The translations under genes were made by a program, and so were the position numbers. The notes below the pieces were generated by a model. It had not been told where the DNA came from. It ran no database searches and saw nothing but the letters and a program-made list of their open reading frames with translations. Below are positions 6,968 through 11,241 of a DNA stretch of 11,241 nt, piece by piece. The DNA is taken from the NCBI GenBank assembly GCA_017437925.1, contig JAFRWQ010000288.1:1-11241 (forward strand), in the 5' to 3' direction. The stretch is from Bacillota bacterium. GTDB lineage: Bacteria; Bacillota_A; Clostridia; Peptostreptococcales; Anaerovoracaceae. Within the stretch, counting starts at the first letter, position 1. Each line of letters opens with the position of its first letter.

Positions 6968-7729
6968 ATGGACTGGTACAAGGTGCATAAGATAGACGGC
7001 GAGACATTCGCCATATGCGAGCCCCTCCACCCGGAGGATCCCCACTCCTATCTGGTGCTGGGCGAAAAGAGGGCGGCTCTGATAGACACAGGGCTCGGGG
7101 TCTTCAGCATGGGAGAACTGGTCCTTAAGCTCACCGATCTTCCCATGACCGTGCTCACCACCCACGCCCACTGGGACCACGTGGGAAGCCACTGGGACTT
7201 TGAGCGCATCGCGATACACCCTCTTGAGCTGGGCCTGGTGAGCGGATACAATCCGATGACAAGAAAGCAGCTGCTCGACAGGCTTCATGAGGACGGCTGG
7301 AAGGCTCCCGAGGGCTTTGACGAATCCATTTACACCGTCTACGACGGCGGAGCCGACTTCGCAATAGAGGACGGCGACATCATAGACCTGGGAGGACGGG
7401 TCCTTAAGGTCATGCACACTCCCGGACACAGCCCCGGCTCCTGCTGTTTTTACGAGGCGGAGAGAGAGTACCTCTTCTGCGGAGACCTGCTCTACGACGG
7501 AACCCTCTATTCCCACATTCCCGGCAGTGATCCCCTAGCCTACAGAGCTTCCATGAACCGCATAGCGCAACTTGAGGCAGAAAGACTGCTTCCCGGCCAT
7601 AACAGCCTTGACAGGACAGGCGAGCTGGCCGAAAGGGCAGCCCGGGCCTTCGACGAACTGTATGAGAAGGGCCTGCTCAAAAAAGGCGCCGGAGCCTTCG
7701 ATTTCGGAGATTTCAAGATTCTGCTTTAA
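6968..7729 (+). CDS. MBL-fold (metallo-beta-lactamase superfamily) metallo-hydrolase
   Basis: A 253-residue soluble hydrolase with the complete two-metal site of the superfamily: H66-x-H68-x-D70-H71 in THAHWDHVG, H154 in HTPGHSPGS, D173 in FCGDLLYDG and H211 in LLPGHN. The preceding strand RAALIDTGLG (35-44) is the usual first half of the fold. Zn, Fe or Mn could fill the site. Relatives include glyoxalase II-like thioesterases, lactonases and many uncharacterised hydrolases, so the substrate is open. There is no signal peptide, so it is cytoplasmic. AAGGAC at 6955-6960, eight bases before the ATG, supports the start. It sits 39 bases ahead of the serine dehydratase gene with no terminator between, so both may share a transcript; a functional link is not evident. 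Confidence 0.9.
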   Translation: MDWYKVHKIDGETFAICEPLHPEDPHSYLVLGEKRAALIDTGLGVFSMGELVLKLTDLPMTVLTTHAHWDHVGSHWDFERIAIHPLELGLVSGYNPMTRKQLLDRLHEDGWKAPEGFDESIYTVYDGGADFAIEDGDIIDLGGRVLKVMHTPGHSPGSCCFYEAEREYLFCGDLLYDGTLYSHIPGSDPLAYRASMNRIAQLEAERLLPGHNSLDRTGELAERAARAFDELYEKGLLKKGAGAFDFGDFKILL

Positions 7730-7768
7730 ATAACGTTTTCCTGCCCTCGGACGGAGAAAGGATACGAG

Positions 7769-8986
7769 ATGAAGTCCATAAGAGATGTATACAAGATAGG
7801 CGTGGGCCCCTCCAGCTCCCATACCATGGGGCCAGCAAAGGCCGCCGGTATATTCAAGTCGGAGAATCCCGAAGCTGACAGCTTCAGGGTCGTGCTCTAC
7901 GGTTCCCTTTCAAAGACAGGCAAGGGCCACGGAACCGACAAGGCCGTCAAGGGAGGCTTCGCCCCTCTGCCCTGCGAGGTAATTTTCGCGGCCGAAGACC
8001 CGGCCGACATGAAGCACCCCAATACCCTCGATCTTGAAGCTTACAAGGACGGCGAAAAGATTGCCGAAATGAGGGTCGAGAGCATAGGAGGAGGCGACAT
8101 AGTCATAGAAGGAAGACCCGACGCAGGAGCTGAGGAAGAGGTCTACATGGAGAACTCTTTCGCTGAGATCTCAAGCTTTTGCGCCTTCAGGCACGTCGAT
8201 CTGGCCGAATACATAGAGCTGAACGAGGGAGAGGAGATCTGGGACTTCCTCATCGACGTCTGGCATCACATGAAGGCCGCGGTGGAGGAGGGTCTCTCCC
8301 GCAGCGGAGAGCTTCCCGGAGGGCTCCACGTCCAGCGCAAGGCCAAGTATCTCTTCGAGCACATAGTCGAGAACAAGCACGCCGAGCTGGTCGAGTGCCA
8401 GAAGGTCTGCTCCTACGCCTACGCGGTCAGCGAGCAGAACGCCGACAACGGCATAGTTGTCACCGCCCCCACCTGCGGAGCCTGCGGAGTGCTCCCCGCC
8501 GTGCTCTATTATTTCGAGTCCAAGAGGGATCTCAGCGAGATGGACATAGCCAGGGCTCTGGGCGTCGCCGGGCTCTTCGGAGAGCTGGCAAAGCAGAACG
8601 CTTCGGTCTCCGGAGCGGAGTGCGGCTGCCAGGCAGAGGTGGGCGTAGCCTGTTCCATGGCCGCCGCGGCCTGCGGGCAGATGTTCGGCTACCAGATGGA
8701 CCAGATAGAGTACGCCGCCGAGGTCGCCATGGAGCACCATCTGGGCCTCACCTGCGACCCGATCTGCGGACTGGTGCAGATACCCTGTATAGAGCGCAAC
8801 GCCGTAGCAGCCATGAGGGCTATCAATTCGGCCAACATAGCCTACTTCCTCACCGGTACCAGAAACATAAGCTACGACATCGCCATCAAGAGCATGTATT
8901 ATACCGGCCTGGACATGAATCAGCGCTACAGGGAAACATCCGAAGGCGGCCTCGCCAGGGCTTACCAGAGGAGAGGCAAGAGGTAG
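7769..8986 (+). CDS. sdaA: L-serine dehydratase (L-serine ammonia-lyase), iron-sulfur, single chain
   Basis: This 405-residue enzyme converts L-serine to pyruvate and ammonia with an oxygen-sensitive [4Fe-4S] cluster. The N-terminal beta domain starts VYKIGVGPSSSHTMGPAKA (7-25) and contains YGSLSKTGKGHGTD (44-57) and SIGGGDI (105-111). The alpha domain (about 130-400) has APTCGACGVLP (233-243), SGAECGCQAEVG (281-292), LTCDPICGLVQIPCIERN (327-344) and a YRETSEGGLA ending (387-396). By comparison with the well-studied Legionella enzyme the cluster ligands should be C287, C329 and C340, with the same 42 and 11 spacings. The usual cysteine at the C-terminus is absent: the chain ends RRGKR. Extra cysteines C236, C239, C285 and C333 line the same motifs. 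At 405 residues it is shorter than E. coli SdaA (about 454). AAAGGA at 7757-7762 fixes the start. It supports serine fermentation or detoxification in an anaerobe. Confidence 0.94.
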   Translation: MKSIRDVYKIGVGPSSSHTMGPAKAAGIFKSENPEADSFRVVLYGSLSKTGKGHGTDKAVKGGFAPLPCEVIFAAEDPADMKHPNTLDLEAYKDGEKIAEMRVESIGGGDIVIEGRPDAGAEEEVYMENSFAEISSFCAFRHVDLAEYIELNEGEEIWDFLIDVWHHMKAAVEEGLSRSGELPGGLHVQRKAKYLFEHIVENKHAELVECQKVCSYAYAVSEQNADNGIVVTAPTCGACGVLPAVLYYFESKRDLSEMDIARALGVAGLFGELAKQNASVSGAECGCQAEVGVACSMAAAACGQMFGYQMDQIEYAAEVAMEHHLGLTCDPICGLVQIPCIERNAVAAMRAINSANIAYFLTGTRNISYDIAIKSMYYTGLDMNQRYRETSEGGLARAYQRRGKR

Positions 8987-9018
8987 CTCATAAGCCGCAC
9001 AAAAGCATAGAACGCGCG

Positions 9019-9054
9019 AAAACGCCCCGGAGAAGCCCGGGGCGTTTCTTTTTG
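9019..9054 (+). terminator. Rho-independent terminator after serine dehydratase, possibly bidirectional
   Basis: AACGCCCCGG (9021-9030) pairs perfectly with CCGGGGCGTT (9037-9046) around a six-base loop, followed by TCTTTTT. The AAAA run before the left arm gives a T run on the other strand, so the same hairpin may also end the converging yjiL-like gene, whose stop codon lies at 9065-9067. Confidence 0.9.
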
Positions 9055-9064
9055 ATATATTACT

Positions 9065-9829
9065 CTATTTAAGCTTAAGAGCGCTTACGGCGGCTCCTAT
9101 GGCCCCTGCGTAGCGGGCCTCGGGGCAGGTCGACACCGGGCGTCCCAGAGTGTCAGACAGGGCTTTGACCACATAGGGACAGTCGCAGAGGCCTCCCGTA
9201 AGGAATACGTCTTTGCCGAGGCCCGATAGCCTTCCCGCCTGTGCCGCCACCTTTTGGACTATGGAATCCACTATGGCGAAGGCTATGTTTTCCCTCGGTT
9301 CTCCTCTGCCTATAAGGCTTATGACTTCCGATTCGGCGAATACCGTGCACATGGAGCTGATCGATGTGCCCGAGCCTTTTGACGCTGCGTCGCATAGCCG
9401 GTCTATGGAAAGGCCCAGGGCAGTCGCCATGACCTCCAGAAAGCGGCCGGTCCCGGCGGAACACTTGTCGTTCATCAAAAAGTCCGTCACGCTGCCGTCT
9501 TCCACATTCATGACCTTGGTGTCCTGGCCGCCTATGTCTATGACCGTCATGGACGGGGAACCGAAGAGCCTGAAGGCGCCTCTCCCGTGGCAGGTGATCT
9601 CGGTGATGGTCTTATCGGCGTAGGGTACGGAGATCCGGCCGTAACCGGTAGCGACCGTCCTGCAGCAGGAGGTAAACCCCATGCCGTCCAGCAGGGCCTT
9701 TATGTCTTCCGCCGTATCCCTTCCGGACCAGCCGGTCGGCCTCAGATCGGTGAATACAGTCTTTCCGCCGCTGTCCATCACGGCGACCTTAGCGCTGGTG
9801 GAACCTATGTCTATGCCTATCCCGTACAT
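9065..9829 (-). CDS. yjiL: YjiL-like ATP-dependent activator (2-hydroxyacyl-CoA dehydratase / double-cubane reductase component)
   Basis: A 254-residue member of the BadF/BadG/BcrA/HgdC ATPase family, which uses ATP hydrolysis to push an electron at very low potential into a partner protein. It shows the actin-like phosphate loops: GIDIGSTSAK (5-14) at the N-terminus, VIDIGGQDTK (96-105) and TGGL (211-214). The two cysteines that hold the single [4Fe-4S] cluster between the two subunits of the dimer are C123 in NDKCSAGTG and C161 in MCTVFAESEV, spaced as in HgdC. Length and motifs match E. coli YjiL (about 255 residues, from memory). It is the second gene of a two-gene unit: its ATG overlaps the stop of the dehydratase-like gene by one base (TAATG), so translation is coupled and the two proteins are almost certainly partners. 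Confidence 0.9.
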   Translation of the reverse strand: MYGIGIDIGSTSAKVAVMDSGGKTVFTDLRPTGWSGRDTAEDIKALLDGMGFTSCCRTVATGYGRISVPYADKTITEITCHGRGAFRLFGSPSMTVIDIGGQDTKVMNVEDGSVTDFLMNDKCSAGTGRFLEVMATALGLSIDRLCDAASKGSGTSISSMCTVFAESEVISLIGRGEPRENIAFAIVDSIVQKVAAQAGRLSGLGKDVFLTGGLCDCPYVVKALSDTLGRPVSTCPEARYAGAIGAAVSALKLK

Positions 9830-10977
9830 TACTCTAAAGTCTCGATGAAGGCCGAGATCCTGGTGTTTATCTGGCCGGCATCCGACTGGGAGTAGTCGGT
9901 CTCCAGCTGCATGTACGGTATCCCGTGCTCCCTGCAGACCTTCTTCACCGTATATCCTTCGATGATGTAGGTATGGCAGGCCTGAAGATCGGTATCTATG
10001 ACTCCGTCGATGCGGAACTTCTCAAACAGGGGCGGGAGAGACTCCATGCGCCTCTTGTTGGGGGTCATGACCGAGCATCCTATATTCAGATAGTGATCGG
10101 CCATGGCTTCGAAGATGTCATCCGCTTCGGTATCTATGAGGCTCATGACGGGCTTTATGCCTCCGCAGTTCTCAAAGCACACCACATTGGCTCCCGCAGC
10201 CTGAACAGCGCCGACCACTTTTTTAAAGACCCCTCCTATGGGGCAGCCGGTGACCATTATGCGCCTGCCCTTCGGGTTCACCTGATCGCTCTTCATGACG
10301 CTGATACCGTCTTTGAGCTCGTTGACCCTGCTGATGGCGTCCTCTATATCGAACTTGAAGCCCAGGCCGTCCAGGAAGGTGTAGAGCTCGGTGCCCGAGA
10401 TGGGCGGGACATCGGCAGCCAGCAGCTCCATAAGCTCCCTCTTGGCAGTCCTCAGCCTGTTTCTGGTTTCGCAGGCCTTTCTGAGTCGGTCGTCGGTGAT
10501 GACGACGCCGAAGGTATCCTCAAGATACTTTTTGAAGCGTCTGAGCTCCGCGACCCACATCTCCTTCGCCTGAGGAAGCTCCACCCCCTGTGGGAGGTGC
10601 AGTATGTATACGTTCTTTCCTTCGCCCAGCATCTCGTACATCTTCTTCTTGCCGTCGCAGGTGGTCTCGCCCACGATGAGGTCGGCGAAGTAGGTGTAGG
10701 GGCATTTGTCGGTGAGATAGAAGCCGTAGCTGGATTTTATCAGCGGACACAGGTTTTTGGGCAGCTGAGTTTCGGCGGCGGGAATGGTCTCGGGACTCAT
10801 CCCGCAGAGGCTGACGGAATAAAAGCCCGCGGCGTCCAAAAGCTCATGGGGAGTGAAGGCGCAGAAGGTCCCGGCGACGAGCTTTCCGCCCTCCTTGGCG
10901 TTCTTCATAGTCATGAAGCCGGCTTTTCTCGCGTCGGCGAATTCCTCAAAGGCGGCGGGCAGATCCAGATTGGCCAT
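9829..10977 (-). CDS. yjiM: YjiM-like 2-hydroxyacyl-CoA dehydratase family / double-cubane cluster-type protein
   Basis: A 382-residue iron-sulfur protein that should accept electrons from the activator next to it. Motifs recalled from E. coli YjiM (about 383 residues) are GTFCAFTPHEL (36-46), NLCPLIKSSYGF (75-86), TDKCPYTYFADL (89-100), GETTCDGKKKMYE (103-115), TGCPIGG (243-249), FENCGG (268-273) and LQACHTY (331-337). The Cys-rich motifs, especially TTCDGKKK, place it with YjiM and the double-cubane proteins rather than with classical HgdA/HgdB subunits; unlike true dehydratases, there is only one such subunit. Double-cubane relatives hold an [8Fe-9S] cluster and reduce small molecules such as acetylene in vitro; the natural substrate is unknown. 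The start is the ATG at 10977, placed by AAAGGA eight bases upstream. Reading could be extended to 11118, but that part lacks family similarity and spans the promoter. Confidence 0.88.
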   Translation of the reverse strand: MANLDLPAAFEEFADARKAGFMTMKNAKEGGKLVAGTFCAFTPHELLDAAGFYSVSLCGMSPETIPAAETQLPKNLCPLIKSSYGFYLTDKCPYTYFADLIVGETTCDGKKKMYEMLGEGKNVYILHLPQGVELPQAKEMWVAELRRFKKYLEDTFGVVITDDRLRKACETRNRLRTAKRELMELLAADVPPISGTELYTFLDGLGFKFDIEDAISRVNELKDGISVMKSDQVNPKGRRIMVTGCPIGGVFKKVVGAVQAAGANVVCFENCGGIKPVMSLIDTEADDIFEAMADHYLNIGCSVMTPNKRRMESLPPLFEKFRIDGVIDTDLQACHTYIIEGYTVKKVCREHGIPYMQLETDYSQSDAGQINTRISAFIETLE

Positions 10978-10985
10978 GTTTATCA

Positions 10986-10991
10986 TCCTTT
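10986..10991 (-). promoter_or_regulatory. Ribosome binding site that decides the yjiM-like start
   Basis: On the - strand AAAGGA (10991 to 10986) lies eight bases before the ATG at 10977. An in-frame ATG three codons upstream overlaps the AAAGGA itself, so it cannot use it. This selects the MANLDL start over the longer open frame. Confidence 0.75.
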
Positions 10992-11029
10992 CGTGCGGAA
11001 GCTTAAAGTGCTTCTGTAAACACATTTTG

Positions 11030-11038
11030 ATTATATCA
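11030..11038 (-). promoter_or_regulatory. Extended -10 promoter of the yjiM-yjiL unit
   Basis: Read on the - strand, TG-A-TATAAT runs from 11038 to 11030, a perfect extended -10 element. No good -35 hexamer is found 16-18 bases upstream (the bases there are AAAAGC-like), which fits either an extended -10 promoter or one needing an activator. Transcription would begin near 11023, giving a leader of about 46 bases. Confidence 0.65.
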
Positions 11039-11070
11039 TTGAAGGCGCAGCGGCTTTTATGATGAATGCC

Positions 11071-11091
11071 TATAAAAGGGCGCCTTTTATA
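11071..11091. repeat. 21-bp palindrome between the divergent promoters, candidate regulator site
   Basis: TATAAAAGG (11071-11079) and CCTTTTATA (11083-11091) are perfect inverted copies around GCG. A further CTTTTAT at 11054-11060 is a third half-site, also inverted relative to 11072-11078. The site lies about 48-68 bases upstream of the predicted yjiM-side start and about 58 bases before the -35 of the divergent promoter. There is no gene upstream that it could terminate, so a protein-binding site is the better reading. The regulator is not identified. Confidence 0.5.
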
Positions 11092-11148
11092 GAGGGCTTT
11101 TGGCCGGACCGCAGTCATTCCTTAGGATCATTCGGCATGAACGTCCCC

Positions 11149-11176
11149 TTGCGTCCGGACGGACATGTGATACAAT
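11149..11176 (+). promoter_or_regulatory. Divergent promoter for the gene at the right edge
   Basis: TTGCGT (11149-11154), a 16-base spacer, and TACAAT (11171-11176) preceded by TG at 11168-11169 form an extended -10 sigma-A-type promoter. The spacer starts within a perfect 10-base palindrome CGTCCGGACG (11152-11161). Transcription should begin near 11183, about 16 bases before the ATG at 11199. Confidence 0.6.
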
Positions 11177-11198
11177 AAAAAAGGCAGGCCGGATACGG

Positions 11199-11241
11199 AT
11201 GGCCGAACTTTTCGTGCTGATTGAGAGCACCACCCACATCC
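11199..11241 (+). CDS. Start of a gene cut by the window edge, possibly DUF3343-like
   Basis: An open frame from ATG 11199 runs off the window and reads MAELFVLIESTTHI (14 codons). A good promoter just upstream supports a real gene. The pattern hydrophobic strand, then E/H-S-T-x-H, resembles the first residues of DUF3343 proteins, small proteins suggested to carry sulfur or selenium that are often encoded near YjiM/YjiL-type genes (from memory). Fourteen residues cannot prove this. The ribosome site is weak (AGG-rich, without AGGAGG). Confidence 0.42.
   Translation, partial: MAELFVLIESTTHI

Noticed and set aside
8179..9072. 297-codon alternative frame within the serine dehydratase gene
   Set aside because: The product is very Arg-rich and low in hydrophobic residues, as expected of a frame-shifted reading, and it crosses the terminator.
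10998..11014. Small hairpin GAAGC / GCTTC in the leader of the yjiM-like gene as a riboswitch or attenuator
   Set aside because: Only five base pairs with a seven-base loop and no T run; the leader of about 46 bases is too short for a known riboswitch.
9925..11019. Long open frame (364 codons) on the + strand opposite the yjiM-like gene
   Set aside because: It mirrors the codon periodicity of the - strand gene, has no ribosome site and shows no recognisable motif, whereas the - strand protein has many family motifs.
11071..11091. Palindrome read as a rho-independent terminator
   Set aside because: No gene on either strand ends into it, and the predicted start of the - strand transcript lies beyond it.
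10978..11118. N-terminal extension of the yjiM-like gene to the ATG at 11118
   Set aside because: The extra 47 codons are basic and unlike the family, they span the TG-A-TATAAT promoter and the palindrome, and a proper ribosome site points to the ATG at 10977.
1..11241. tRNA, rRNA, CRISPR repeats, insertion sequences or integration sites
   Set aside because: No cloverleaf-like segment, spaced direct repeats, transposase motif or long terminal inverted repeats were seen by eye; the window is densely coding with short gaps.

Overview
This window looks like chromosome from a fairly GC-rich anaerobic member of the Bacillota, most likely a Clostridia-type bacterium. The reasons are AAGGAGG-type ribosome sites, sigma-A-like and TGn-extended -10 promoters, frequent ATA (Ile) and AGG (Arg) codons in otherwise GC-rich genes, a YtrA-type GntR/ABC cassette, an oxygen-sensitive iron-sulfur serine dehydratase, and a double-cubane/2-hydroxyacyl-CoA-dehydratase-type pair. 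The species cannot be named from the sequence. No tRNA, rRNA, insertion sequence, CRISPR array or phage gene was seen.

Left block (1-3800, + strand): the last codons of a TrkH/KtrB potassium-channel subunit are followed by its RCK-domain gating partner (ktrA-like). Tightly packed behind are an OFA-like major facilitator transporter, an unrecognised five-helix membrane protein with two cysteine clusters, a small Dabb-domain protein and a GNAT acetyltransferase. Overlaps of 8 and 32 bases and gaps of 3 and 17 bases suggest one transcript, ending in a hairpin terminator at 3761-3792.

Middle block (3800-6920, + strand): a strong promoter (TTGACG-17-TACACT) carries a near-perfect 19-bp palindrome over its spacer and -10 box. 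It drives a YtrA-like GntR repressor, an ABC ATPase and a 633-residue ABC permease, joined by 4- and 8-base overlaps. This reads as a self-repressed transporter operon ending in a GC-rich terminator at 6887-6916. The ligand and substrate are unknown.

Right-centre block (6918-9055, + strand): a metallo-beta-lactamase-fold hydrolase and a single-chain L-serine dehydratase (serine to pyruvate plus ammonia), closed by a terminator that may also serve the converging genes.

Right block (9065-11241): on the - strand, a YjiM-like dehydratase/double-cubane-type protein (9829-10977) and its YjiL-like ATP-dependent activator (9065-9829) overlap by one base. They form an electron-activation pair whose substrate is not known. 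Their upstream region holds an extended -10 promoter, a 21-bp AT-ended palindrome and a divergent promoter leading into the first 14 codons of a gene cut by the window end. That fragment resembles the start of DUF3343 small proteins, an uncertain call. This block is the least understood chemistry in the window; the rest is largely ordinary clostridial gene content.
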